A stretch of DNA of 64,000 nt from Porphyra umbilicalis (taxonomy: Eukaryota > Rhodophyta > Bangiophyceae > Bangiales > Bangiaceae): the NCBI GenBank assembly GCA_002049455.2, contig KV918920.1, positions 104,043 through 168,042 on the forward strand, read 5' to 3'. The notes under the pieces are model-generated. The model did not search any database, had not been told where the DNA came from, and worked only from the letters and a program-made list of their open reading frames with translations. Below, piece by piece: positions 45,641-56,695 of this stretch. The stretch's first letter is position 1. Each line of letters starts with the position of its first letter. Made by a program: the position numbers and the translations under genes.

Positions 45641-46775
45641 GTTACTTCAGTGTGCTTCGAGAGCCCCACCGCATGGTGCTCCCGGGCAATGTGCGATTCA
45701 AGGCTGGAGACGGACTGTTGACAGATTGGTGCTCCCCAGAGTTCGACTGCATCGACCATTCTGTGGCAAAGTCAATGGGAAAGCGCTATGTGCGGCCAAG
45801 TCCCAGCGGTGTGGGCTACTTTCCCTCAAATTCGGGATGAAACCGAGCATACCGCGCTCGAAACGCTTTTCAATTGCGGCAAAAGAATCTCAAAGCGGTT
45901 TCTCCGATCTTGGCAAGGGCTCTGCAGCGTCATGAGACCGGAATATCGCCCGCATTGCCGATTCGACGGGGCTCTGCGGGGCTTCTGATCTTGTTCTCTA
46001 GTTCCTCTGGCTGTCAGCTGATCTGGCGATCCAATCTGCGTTGCGCTTGTCAGGGGCTCTTCTTCCGCTGACAAGTCCGCGATCAGTCCGCGTACCATAT
46101 CTGACAGACCGTGATGCTGACAGTAACTCTTCCCGTCGGCGACATGTGTCGATGCTTCTCATTGGACACAGTCGTGTGTCCATTTGTATGCTCCAGTCCC
46201 CTTGTTTTTACAGAAAAATGATTGGTTGGGGGCCGTCCTTTACCCCGGAGATTACCCCAATGTTATCTTGAGGTGCGGAGGGGGGGATCTACGCTGGTGG
46301 CGGATGCCAATGTGGACCGCTCGTGAGGCAGGTCGTTTGGGGACCGGCAATGGCGGCGGCGGCAGGCCGAATGGGCACGCAGCAGCCGGCGCGGACACCC
46401 CCCCCCCCCCTCACCGACGCAGGTTCTGGGGCAGAGGGCGCATTCGGCCCCACCCCCACCCGCTGCCCGCACTTCGCCCTCGACGGCAGTCGTGGCGGTG
46501 GCGGTAGCGGTGTCGTTGGCCGTGAAGCTGGCGGCAGCGGCGGCAGAGGCTGCTGCAGAAACGATGGCGGCGGCAGCGACGGCGCAAGCGGCGGCGGCGG
46601 CGACGCGAAGCTACCGCAGGCCACCGCGGTGTTGCCCGACCGGTCGGCGGCGTAGGCGGGGAGGCGGGCCGCACCGGCGGCCAGAGCAGGCCACCCTGCG
46701 GCGACGTTGCCCGCGTCGCCTCCGCTGTGGCCGCGGCTGCCCGTGGCATAGGCGCCGCTGACGGCGGCGCAGGCG
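45641..46775. other. No supported gene
   Basis: Moderate-GC DNA to about 46260, then G/C-rich low complexity. A minus-strand frame from 46819 to 46289 (starting MGVSTIPATACPSATAC) has plausible composition but mirrors a plus-strand frame equally well, so strand cannot be decided. Confidence 0.3.
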
Positions 46776-47513
46776 GTGGCCGATGGGCACGCAGTGGCGG
46801 GGATTGTAGAGACCCCCACGGCCCCGACGGGCGGCGACGCCGGGCGGCCCGACGGAACGGCGGCGGCGGCGGCAGCGCGGCTCCGGCGACGCGCACCGCC
46901 CCGACGCCTATTGAGGTCGTCGACGCACAGGCGACACCGCCACCGCCGTCCCCACCTCTATCGCCGGCGACGGGGCGCTCCGACGCGGCGACAGATGCAC
47001 AGGCGGCACTGGCAGGAGCGTCGCCACCGCTCCCCCCCTGCACCCCCGCACCGCCGGTGGCTCCCCCCCGTTCCGCCCCGCCGTTGTCGTCGTCGCTGCT
47101 CACGACCCCGCCGTCACCACCAACGGCAGCGGTGGGCACCGCCGCAGCGGGCAGTCCGCCGGCGTCCGCCGCGGTGCACCGAAAGCCGATCATCGTCGTC
47201 GCCTCGCGCCGGCGGCTACCCTTGCGCCGACGCCCGGCCACAGCGGCCGCGAACCGCGTCGCTGCCGCCGGCGCGCGCCGACGCAGCAGCCGTCGCCGGC
47301 GGTGCCGACAGCGTCGCCGGTTCACAGCCGACGCCCTGGCGTGTGCGACCCGCCGCGGGCGCCGGCGGCGGCGGCACGGCAGGGCGCCGCCGCTCGTCGG
47401 CCTCCTGCCGCGCGTGCCCGCGAGGGATCGTCGCCGCCGCCGACGCGCGGATTGACGCGTCCGCGCCGGCAATGGCGGGTGGCGGTGGCGGCGGCGTTGG
47501 CACGGCGGCCATA

Positions 47514-47544
<31 letters not shown>

Positions 47545-48085
47545 ACGCGGCAGCAGACGGTGGCAGGACGGCGGCGGCCGACGGCGGCGCCGACGCTGCA
47601 GCGGCCGGTGACGCGCCTTGCCCCCACGCGGTGGCGAATGCCCCCTTCCCCGCTCCCGCAACCGGCCGTCTGCACGCCGACGCACTGCGGAACCTTTGGG
47701 ACGGGTGGGCGGCGGCGGCAACGGCCAACCATCACGCCGCCGAGGGCGCCGCCGCCGCGGGTACTGACGGCCCCGCCGCCGCCTCCCCCCCGCCGTCAAG
47801 GCGCTCGTCGTCTACGTGCTCGCCGTTGGGTGGGAGGACGCGGTGCTCGCCGCCCACACGACGTTTTTGGCCGACCGCTACGATGCGGGAGCGGCAGAGC
47901 TGGGGCGGGGCCTTAACGTGCGCGCGCTGCTGCGGGGGCGCCGCGCCTACGCGGCGGCGCGGTCGGCGGCGTCTGGGGGGGGCGGGGGGGACCCCCGCCG
48001 GGGGCTGCGGCCCGCCGACGCGGCGGGCAGCAGGGGGGGGGCGGCGGGGCGGCCGCCACTGCGGCCGCGGCGGCAGCGGCGTTGC
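46776..48085 (+). CDS. Hypothetical low-complexity protein cut by copia LTR, weak
   Basis: Plus-strand reading gives Ala/Gly/Pro-rich sequence, then less biased stretches: LHADALRNLWDGWAAAATAN and, after a C7 run at about 47785-47791 in another phase, VVYVLAVGWEDAVLAAHTTF and FLADRYDAGAAELGRGLNVR. These two stretches are the best evidence of coding. The chain stops making sense at 48086, where the copia 5' LTR begins, so the gene may have been truncated by the insertion. Start and intron structure are unknown. Confidence 0.3.
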
Positions 48086-48503
48086 TGTTGGACTAAGATG
48101 CTCGTCGCCGACTCCACTGGCGGTTCGCGGATGGATGATGGTCGGTGACCCTCATGGTACTCAACATGGTACATTTGCAAGACGTGGTCAAGTTGCACAC
48201 ATTCGTGTTGGGTCATCTTGGGGCGTCACTTTTGGCATGTTTTGGATTTGATCTTCGCTTTGCTCTAGTGGCTTTTGATTTGGTGAGTGATTCGATTTCG
48301 TGCGAGGGCGTGGGCGTCGGTGTGGGCGCGAGAGCAGGGAGCACTTGGGCCGGTGGGGACTATTTCAGACAGGCTCTTGGTTGGGAGAGGCGGGCGAACC
48401 TTAGGAAAACCAACAAAGCACAATCGCACACACCCACACAAGCTCAAGCCAGTCAACCACTTCACCGTGGTCCCCCAACCCCTATCCCCACAGCGTTGCA
48501 ACA
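48086..48503 (+). repeat. Copia 5' LTR
   Basis: 418 bp, TGTTGGACT to GCGTTGCAACA. A copy of the same length lies inverted at 59952-60369 as a solo LTR with ends TGTTCGACT and GCGTTTCACCA. Confidence 0.85.
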
Positions 48504-48517
48504 GGTTATGGGCCCAG
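48504..48517 (+). other. Copia primer-binding site matching initiator tRNA-Met anticodon arm
   Basis: GGTTATGGGCCCAG starts right at the LTR end. Its complement CTGGGCCCATAACC is the anticodon arm of eukaryotic initiator tRNA-Met, the priming mode known for Drosophila copia, where a cut tRNA half is the primer. Confidence 0.8.
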
Positions 48518-48625
48518 AGCCGGGGCTGTGACAAGAGCAAGGTGTGCGAGCTGGAGTCGCGGCGGTCGCGGAAAGTGCGAAGAAGACGAGGTCATGGTGG
48601 TTCAAGGACGTGACGGTCAAGGCGC

Positions 48626-51600
48626 ATGGCTCGGCACGGTCGGGCGCTACGACAAGAAGACATCATTGACGGAGGCTTTGCCGGTATGGGCGGCATCAAG
48701 ATCGACAAGTTGACGGAAACGAACTTCCACGAGTGGCGTCAGCGCATTAAGATGGTCCTCGCGCTGCGCGACCTGGACGATATGCTTGACGAAGACCGCA
48801 AGCCGACGGACGCGGAGACTCGCGAGTTGGCGTTGTGAAAGCGTCGAGACACGAAGGCGAGCGCCATCATCGGGCTCTCCCTTGGGTCTGAGAAGCTCGA
48901 GCACGTGTCGGGCTGCAAGACGACGGCGGAAATGTGGTCGACGCTGCAAGGTGTCTTCCAGCGCAAGAGTTCGATGAACAAGATGAAGGCGCGACGTGAG
49001 TTCTACACCGTCGAAATGACCGTCGGCGAGGGCATGCTGGGCTACATGAACCGCGTGCGCAACCTCGGCGAGAACCTCAAGGCCATGGGCGGCGAAATGA
49101 CGGAGATGGACGTTGCTATGAGCGTCCTCAACGGGCTGACGTCCAAGGACGAGAACCTGCTGGTGGCTCTCGACGCCAAGGGCGAGCACGACCAGAGCCT
49201 CGACTGTGTCAAGAGCCGTTTGCTTCAGGAGGAGCGGCAGCAGGCGGACAAGGCACCGTCGACCAAACGCATTGGCGATATGGCACGCGTTTGCGCCAAC
49301 TATCGAGGTCAAGGTCGCCGTATTGACCCCTCCAAGATCGAGTGCTACTACTGCCATAAGTTTGGCACATCTCTCACGATTGCCCAGAGCTCAAGGCCAA
49401 GAAGCAGAGACAGGACAAGGTGGCCGCCATTGCGGCTGACGATAGTAGCGACAGCGACGACGCCATCTGTCTGGTGGGCAATGCAGCTGACAGCGATGAA
49501 ATCTCCAAGTCGTGGCTTGTCGACTCTGCGGCGTCTGCACACATGTGCTGGATGCGCGGGTGCTTCGACGACTACCATACGACGACGGGACGGAACGTCA
49601 CCATGGGTCACAAGGGGTCCGTAGCCACGGCGGGCGTCGGAACCGTCGTGCTCAATGTCATCGTTCACGGCAAGACGCGCAAGATCAAGTTGGAGACGGT
49701 ACTGCATGTTCCTACAATGGGCTTCAACCTCATGTCGGTCGGCATGATGGAGGAGCGTGGGGCGGAAGTGTCATTCAAGGACGATAAGACGATCATTAAG
49801 ATTAGCGACAAGGTCGCTGCGTGCGGCACGCGGAAGACCGGGCTCTACCACATGGACATGGCCCCACTGTCGGATATTGCTGCGGTGGCCTCTCTTCAGC
49901 TCTGGCATGAGCGCCTTGGGCGCGTCAACGTGGCTGGCGTTAAGCGGATGTTCAAGAACAACGACATAGATGGACTTAAGTGCTCTTCCATGGCGGTCAA
50001 GGACGTCTGCGAGCCGTGCGTGTATGGGAAGGCGGCTATAGCGCCTATGCCTAGTGCAGGAGGAGGTCGAGTGACCAAGCGCCTGCAGCTCGTGCACTCG
50101 GCCCTGGGCGGGCCAATGTCGGAGCCGTCGCGTGGCGGTGCGCTCTACTTCGGCACATTCAGCGACAACTTCTCCCGCTGGACAGACGTGGTCTTCCTGC
50201 AGAAGAAGATCGATCTGCTCTCTGAGAAAAAGAAGCGGCTGACGAAGGCCCAGCTGCACACCGGAATTAAGATCAAGATCAGGGGCTTTGGAATCAGGCA
50301 CTTTTGGTTGCATTAGGATATAATCCACATCACCTCACATGCACTCTGGATTGAGTATTTGACAAGGTCATATATCCAAAATCAGATCTTGCTGGGACGG
50401 ACAGAGTTAGGATCAATATTATAGTCGGATATCCAATTAGTACGATTTTTGATATAGCTAGGATAGACAGATTGAATATATTCCCTTGAATGATGGATCT
50501 GGAAGAAGACTAAAATTGAAACGAAATGATATGAAAGGAGACATCTGTCCAGGTACAGTCTTACATGTGATTTAAATACGAGTGTCTCTTCAAACGCGGT
50601 TGTCGCGATGAAGCGCCGTCAAGTACAGTTTGGTTGTTAGAATTGATTTGGATGGTGCAGCGGTCTTCGTCAGTAGTGATCGCTGGAACTCGCGTGTGCT
50701 CATCCGGGGGTGCCCGTTCGGAATCTCGCGCGGGCCGTTGACAACAAGGCAAGCGGTTTCAGACACGGGACAGAACCGTTCGGGAATTTTCCGGCAAGAT
50801 CGCCCCTTGGCACTGCATATGATGGCGGTTGAACAGGGTGGGGAGGCATCCCCACGCGCCAGCAATGCGGCGCAGAATATGTGAGCCGGATCAGGCGAGG
50901 TGGAAATTCCATTCAGATTAACTTATATCCGGCCTTTGGAGAGTCATTCAGGCTCAGTATATCCGGCGGTAAATGGACAGAGTACGATATGAATACGCGG
51001 CTGCGGCATGGATTATGGATTATTACGAGTATAATGTGCGGATATGTCTGGCTCTACTTTATCCACCTCAGGCCCTGATCAAGATCCTGCGCCCCGACAA
51101 TGGCTGCGAGTATGTGTCGAACGCATTCAAGGCGCTTCACGATGAGAACGGCACGACGCACCAGACCACGGTGCCCGACACGCCGCAGCAGAACGGCGCT
51201 GCTGAGCGGCTCAACCGAGTTCTCGTGGAGATGGCTCGCACTATGATGCGACACAACGACGTCGATCAGGATCTTTGGGCGGATGCCATCGAGACGGCGG
51301 TCTACATCAAGAACCGCGTCACCAGCCGGGAGCTTCCCGTCGGCAAGACGCCTTTTGGGCTGTGGACCGGGAATAAGCCCAACGTAAGCCACATGCGGGT
51401 GTCTGGGTCGACATGCTGGATCGTGCTGCACAAGAGTCATATCGACGGCAAGTTCGGCGACAAGGCGTCGCGGGGCGTCTTCTTAGGCTATCCCGACGGC
51501 AGCAAGGCGTACGAGGTCATTCTCGACGACGGCAAGGTCGTCAAGGCACGAAGCGTCGTGTTCGCCGAGACGAACATAAGCGAGGTCGCAGAAGTTGCGC

Positions 51601-53290
51601 AGGAGCTTCCCGGAGACGAAGTTGTCGAAGTCGAGACGGGTTTGCGCTCTGCAAGCGACGGCGAAGACGTAGATGCTGAGAAGGACGACAAGGACGACAA
51701 GCAAGACGATGGATCTGACAAGTCCGCGGACGATAATCAAGGTAGTGGCGGCTCTCAAGACACGCTGCGTCGGAGCGGCAGAGCGCGGCGACCACTTGTC
51801 GAGTACTGGCGCCCGTTGTGCCTGGTTGCTCACGAGGCGCCCACGACGTACGTGCAAGCCGTAAAAGGGCAAGAATCGGCTAAGTGGCGGATTGCCATGG
51901 ATGAGGAGATGGGGGCCATACGCAAGAACAAGACTTAGCGCTTAACGGATCGCCCGGCCGGTCGACGCGGGCTGCAGGGCAAGTGAATTTACAAGGTCAA
52001 GAACGAGGTTGACAAGAACGGGAACAACACGACGCGGCACAAGGCGCGCCTGTGCTTCATGGGGAACCGGCAGATCAAGGGGCTAGACTTCAACGAGACG
52101 TTCGCGCCGGTGGCCAAGTTCACCACCATCCGATGCATCCTGGCGATGACGGCGGCGAACGGGTGGGAGCTACATCAGATGGACGTCAAGACGGCATTCC
52201 TCAACGGCGACCTTGACGAGGAGGTCTACATGGAGCGGCCAGATGGCTATGTCGATCCGACGTATCCTGACAAGGCGTGTCGTCTCCTCCAAGCGCTGTA
52301 TGGGCTGAAGCAAGCCCCCAAGATGTGGTACGCCAAGCTCGACGACTTCGTCAAATCGCAGGAGTTCGATAACATCGACCCGGATGCATGCCTGTACCGC
52401 CTGATGGATGACGGCGAAATCATCATCGTCCTGGTGTACGTGGACGATCTTCTTTTGGTGGCATCAAGCCTGGCGGCAATCTACAAGATTAAGGACGCTC
52501 TGCACAAGCGTTTTGAGATGAAGAACCTGGGCGAGGCGAAGGTCATCCTCGGGCTAGATATGAGGCGGGACCAGGCGTTCGGCACCCTCATGCTGTCGCA
52601 GAGCAAGTACGCGGGGCAAGTGCTGGAGATGTCCGGGATGGCGGAGTGCAACCCGATCGGAACGCCGCTGGAGGTGGGCCTGCAGCTGGTCAAGGCCGAC
52701 GAGAGCGACGACGCGCTGCCCTACCGCGAAGCCGTCGGCAGTCTCATGTAACTGATGGTCGGCACACGTCCTGACCTCGCCTTCGCCATCGGGAAGCTGA
52801 GTCGGTTTGTCTCGTGCTACGGCTAGGAGCATTGGGCGGCGATCAAGCGCGTTCTACGGTATGTCAAGGGTTTGATGGACAAGGGGCTGGTCTGCAACAA
52901 GAACTCTTCCTGTGTTCTTCAAGGCTTTAGTGATGCCGACTGGGCGGGTGGCCACGAAACGCGACGTCTTACGACGGGCTTCACCTTCATCTTTGGCGGA
53001 GCAGCTGTCAGCTGGGGTTCTAAGTTGCAGAAGACGGTGGCGCTGTCGACGATGGAAGCTGAGTACATGGCTCTATGTGAGGCCAGCAAGTAAGCTGATT
53101 GGCTCATCAAGCTCGTGTAAAGCGTGGCATCTCAAGGGCTGCGGACAGCGACCTAGGGCGGGCCGATCAACATCAAGGTCGACAACAGCGACTGCACTGA
53201 CTTCTCCAAGAACCCCATCGAGCACAAGCGCACCAAGCACATCGACAATCGCTTCACTTTCGTGCACGAGGCCATCACGACGGACAAGGT
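48626..53290 (+). pseudogene. gag-pol: Copia gag-pol, broken
   Basis: Gag begins at 48626; an in-frame TGA at 48836 breaks it early. A CYYCHKFG zinc knuckle (near 49343) is followed by a frameshift inside the knuckle, about 49365-49385. Protease has VDSAASAHM, with DSA where copia proteases have DSG. Integrase has the CEPC motif, HSALGGPM where the first catalytic Asp is expected (HSDL), RPDNGCEYVS and QNGAAERLNR. RT follows (ETFAPVAKFTTIR, FLNGDLDEEVYM, YGLKQAPKMWY, the YVDD site) and RNase H (DADWAGG, STMEAEYMAL). Stops at 51936, 51987, 52749 and 52826 and several after 53091 interrupt it. Removing the 798-bp insert plus its 8-bp duplication (806 bp) brings phase 1 exactly into phase 0 of the downstream part. 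Confidence 0.9.
50280..51077. mobile_element. Non-autonomous hAT-like element B
   Basis: 798 bp, ends CAGGGGC and GGCCCTG, flanked by perfect 8-bp duplications ATCAAGAT (50272-50279 and 51078-51085). AT-rich inside, with subterminal GGATAT/ATATCC motifs as in element A. No coding frame. It interrupts the copia integrase. Confidence 0.8.
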
Positions 53291-53323
53291 TTTGACAACA
53301 CGCTCAGCCCACCCCACTTAGTT

Positions 53324-53337
53324 GGGGGGAGGGCGAG
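53324..53337 (+). other. Copia polypurine tract
   Basis: GGGGGGAGGGCGAG lies about 35 bases past the end of RNase H, where the 3' LTR should start. LTR sequence does not follow. Confidence 0.55.
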
Positions 53338-54631
53338 CCAAACCGTGTCGCCAAGTAGTCCTGTCGGGGATTACCCGCCACGGAAGAAACCTCTGAAGAG
53401 CACACACGCACGGCGTCGACCGGGGGATGGCGCCCCGAGCGACAAAAACGAGTTGTGTGACCGAAAGTTTAAGTGCCCGCGTCGGAGGCCTCAATGCGAC
53501 ACTCACGCCTCACCCTCTTATCCCATCCGTTCCCCTCGGACCCTCGGAAAACCCTCCTCAGACACCCTCGAAGGACCCTCGAAAAACTCTCCTCAGACAC
53601 CCTCGAAGGACCCTCCGAAAACCCTCCCCTCAGGGCTCACGGGGCCCATAACCCGGAGGCCGGCCGAAGTATCGAATACCGCCTTGAGTAGAGGCGGGGG
53701 AAGGGCGCCACGTAACATCCTCGCGGCGCCCCGTGCTCAGGGACGCGGACTAACAAGTAGATAATCCAAGTCGGGTTTACACAAAATTAGGCCCTTAAGT
53801 AGGGGCCCGCTCGGGGGGGTTACGAATCCCAGGGAAGTATTGAGATTGCGGTTGTGGTTGGTGAGCCACGAGGTGATCACAAGCGGGTCGCCAACGGAAC
53901 AATTTGAAATATGTGGTAGTGGGGCATATTTCTGGGGAATCTGGTTCCCCGAGTGTGGGGGCCATGTGACCGACCGTCACAATTCTCCTTTCTAAAGAGG
54001 CCTCCGTCCCGGCGGCCCAGAGCCAGAGGGCCGGGCCCGCGCGAGTGTGGCGCGCGGGCCAGGACAGATAGCCGCCGGGATCCCCAGTGTAGGGCCCGGA
54101 AGCTGCCCCGGTCCTCTCCAGCGGGGGCCGCCCCGGATCGTGGGGGCGCCCCTGCCATGGCAAGGGGGTACGCGCCGTCGCCGTACGGTGGAAACGGCGG
54201 CGGGGGCCAGGGGTGCGGCCGCGTGTCCGGGGCGGGCCCGCTAACCGTGCCCATTGGGCCAACAGGGGGGTGCCCAGTATGGCACCTCCCCCGCCCTCCC
54301 ACCCGGGGGGCTGTTTTGCGGGCCCCCTTCCCTGTGAAGATTAATCCAGGGAAGGTGGCCCGCGGGGCAGGGGCTGAGAAGGTCCGGGGTAAGGGCCCCT
54401 GTCCGCACGCAGGGGCTCATAAAAAGGGGGTACGCCGGGAACAGACGGGGAGGCCGTCCACAACCGGCCGTCACCGTTCCCCCCAACCGCTATTCGAGTT
54501 GAGAGCCCCCCCTCGTCCCTCTGTGCGCAGGGCGCCCCTCTGCCCATTGCCATCCCCCTCGCCGTTGCCCCTACTCGGGCGCGGCGGCTACGGCTTCCTC
54601 GCGGTCGACGGCAGTGGCGCCGACCGAGGAA
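53338..54631. other. Non-copia sequence, 35-bp repeat, no supported gene
   Basis: Directly after the copia purine tract. It includes a 35-bp tandem repeat (53538-53635). The rest is GC-rich with several overlapping frames. It may belong to the LTR element proposed at 56119, but no duplicate terminus confirms that. Confidence 0.35.
53538..53635 (+). repeat. 35-bp tandem repeat, 2.8 units
   Basis: Units starting at 53538, 53573 and 53608, beginning GGACCCTCGGAAAACCCTCC. Confidence 0.75.
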
Positions 54632-55840
54632 ATGGCTTGCCCAGGTGCGGGGCGCGCCACGCCGGCGCCGAGTGGGACGCCGGCGTCGGCAACTGCCAAG
54701 TCGGGCAGCCCTGCGGCGGGGTCCCCGCGGGTGGGCGGGGTGTCGGGCAGTACGGGCGCCCCTTGGGCCAAGGGCTCGACAGCGGCCACTCTGCCGGCTG
54801 GCGGGGCGGCGGCATCTGTACCTTCGAGGCCTGCAGGCGCCACCAAGTCAAGTGGCGTGGCCGTGGCGGCGTCCCGGGGCGAGGCAGCCCGCCGGCCGCG
54901 CCAGGACAACGGCGCGCCCCCGAGCCGGGAGTCTTCGGCGGCGGGGATTCAAGCAACTAAACCGCCCCCGCCCCCCCGCCGCTCCAAGTCGACGGCGGGG
55001 TCGGCGTCGGCCTCCTGCGCGTCAGGTGCGGCGACGCGGTCGGCTGGCGAGGACGCGGCCGGGCCCCGCACGGCGGCGGCGCGCGTGCCGCTGCCGACCA
55101 GCCGGTTGAGCACTCTTCCGGCGGCTGAGGCGGCGCCGGGCGAGGCGGGGGATGACCTCATGGAGCAGAAGTCCCCCCCGCCGGTGCCGCGCCGGGGGCC
55201 CCTCCCGGCAGAAGAGGAGGCGGGGCTTGCGGGGCCGGGGGCGTTGGTCCAGTGGACGCCCCCGGCAGCCCCCAGTCAGATGCGGGAGTGCCGCGTGCGG
55301 ACGCTGTACTTGGCGATCCCGCTGCCCAAGCAGGGCCCGGCTTGGCAGCGCTGGCTGACGCGCCACCCCGTGCAGTATATCCTGCCTGCCGGCGTGGCGA
55401 CGGACCTCCCCGCCCTACAAGAGGCGGGGGACGCGCCCTTGGTGGAGCGCGTGGCCGTGCGCCTGTCCAACGTCATGGACGTGGCCACCGTCGACGACGT
55501 GCCGCCCGTCGTGGCGTCGGATTGGGAGTGCTCCTCCCCCCCGTACTTGGGGGAGGGGGATCCCCACTTTCACCACCAGGACGCCCGCACCGAGCGCCGG
55601 CTGCGAGAGGCGTCGGGCATCCTGGTGCGGGCCTCTCCAGTAGAGAGCACCCAGGTCCACACCTCGGCGCGGCGGGCATACTACGTCCCGACGCCGTCCT
55701 GGTGGTCGGCCATGCAGAAGCCTTTCGGGTTCCCGGCCCGGATGCCGCGCTGTGGGGGAAACCCCCTCTCCTCTGATGACGCGATCCCCCCCCGGTATGA
55801 TCCGGGGGAGGGGCCGCAAGCCCACACGCAATGCCTCTAG
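54632..55840 (+). CDS. Hypothetical protein, Ala/Pro-rich N-terminus and globular C-terminus
   Basis: The frame is open for over 400 codons; the first ATG is at 54632 (MACPGAGRATPAPSG), and the frame stays open upstream. Residues 1 to about 200 are Ala/Ser/Pro/Gly-rich with a PPPPPRR patch. Residues about 210-400 have ordinary composition: RVRTLYLAIPLPKQGPAWQR, VERVAVRLSNVMDVATVDD, ARRAYYVPTPSWWSAM. This C-terminal part is the evidence for coding. It ends 278 bp before a proposed LTR in the same direction, so it could be the last ORF of a retroelement. No family recognised. Confidence 0.45.
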   Translation: MACPGAGRATPAPSGTPASATAKSGSPAAGSPRVGGVSGSTGAPWAKGSTAATLPAGGAAASVPSRPAGATKSSGVAVAASRGEAARRPRQDNGAPPSRESSAAGIQATKPPPPPRRSKSTAGSASASCASGAATRSAGEDAAGPRTAAARVPLPTSRLSTLPAAEAAPGEAGDDLMEQKSPPPVPRRGPLPAEEEAGLAGPGALVQWTPPAAPSQMRECRVRTLYLAIPLPKQGPAWQRWLTRHPVQYILPAGVATDLPALQEAGDAPLVERVAVRLSNVMDVATVDDVPPVVASDWECSSPPYLGEGDPHFHHQDARTERRLREASGILVRASPVESTQVHTSARRAYYVPTPSWWSAMQKPFGFPARMPRCGGNPLSSDDAIPPRYDPGEGPQAHTQCL

Positions 55841-56118
55841 AGGGAGCGGTGTGCGGCGCCCCTTCGGGGCGCATGCCAGGTGGCGCTTAGGGACGCCCCC
55901 GAGGCTTACATCCCCCTGCCCCAGAGGCAGAGTGGGGAAGGGCCTGACGCGGACGAGGGGCCACGCGACCCCTCGATCAGGGCCCCCTAGAGGGGCCTGG
56001 AAGCTTGTGGAAGCTCCTTTGACCGGGGAAAAGCCCGGGGCCGAGATGAGATCTCGGCCACTGTCGATATCCCACGAGGACTTCGATCAGCGACGTGAAA
56101 ATCTGGGGATAAGTCCCT

Positions 56119-56521
56119 TGTGATGTATTGGGCAATTTCAGTCCAAGCTGGCTTAAATCCAGGGACCATATCTCTCTTCCAGTGGAAGGAGGTCCCTTGA
56201 TCCGTGGCAGGGGCCACCAGGACCCCGCGTCAGGGACCGTGGCCCGCCGGGCCCCGGCCCCCCCTACGACCGTCTTTTCCTGGGTCGGGATTGTGCACGT
56301 CCTGTGTCTTGTTTCTGAGGGTATATGAGTGTATGCTTTGGGGTCATCGTGCGTGCTCGAATAAATCAGCCTTGCGTTTGCGTTAGTCTCGGCGTTCTGG
56401 TGCGCTCCGCGCCTTGTGATCCAGGCGTTTGTGTTCTTTCTCCTTTGTGTCGCTCCGCATCCTGTGCTGGGTTTTTTGGCGGGGCGGTGCCCCGTCGGCT
56501 CTGCGGGCAGAAACCATTACA
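56119..56521 (+). repeat. Candidate LTR of a third retroelement type
   Basis: About 403 bp, TGTGATGT to CATTACA. It holds TATATGA (56322), then AATAAA (56360), an arrangement typical of U3-R-U5. It is followed by TGGTGAATCAGCTGGGGA at 56524, a possible primer site. No second copy exists in the window, so the boundaries rest on this layout alone. Confidence 0.4.
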
Positions 56522-56695
56522 TTTGGTGAATCAGCTGGGGACAGAGGTTGGCCCTTCTTGATCAGTCGGTCTACTCTGCGTCAGTTCTCACGGTGGTCTT
56601 TCTTTTGTGCTTTGTCGTACCCTTGGGTGTGACTGTTCTGTTGAGATTGTCTTTGAGGATTGATTGTTTTTGCAGGAGGACGGTGTCTTCCCGCC

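Larger units (their letters stand above)
48086..53337 (+). mobile_element. Ty1/copia LTR retrotransposon, decayed, 3' LTR missing
   Basis: A 418-bp 5' LTR, initiator-Met-type primer site, gag with a zinc knuckle, then protease, integrase, reverse transcriptase and RNase H in copia order, and a purine tract at 53324-53337. No second LTR follows. The coding part has many in-frame stops, one frameshift and a nested hAT-like element. It cannot be autonomous. Confidence 0.9.

Noticed and set aside
53538-53635. Regular repeats that might suggest a CRISPR-like array
   Set aside because: Units are head-to-tail without spacers and the genome is eukaryotic. It is a plain tandem repeat.
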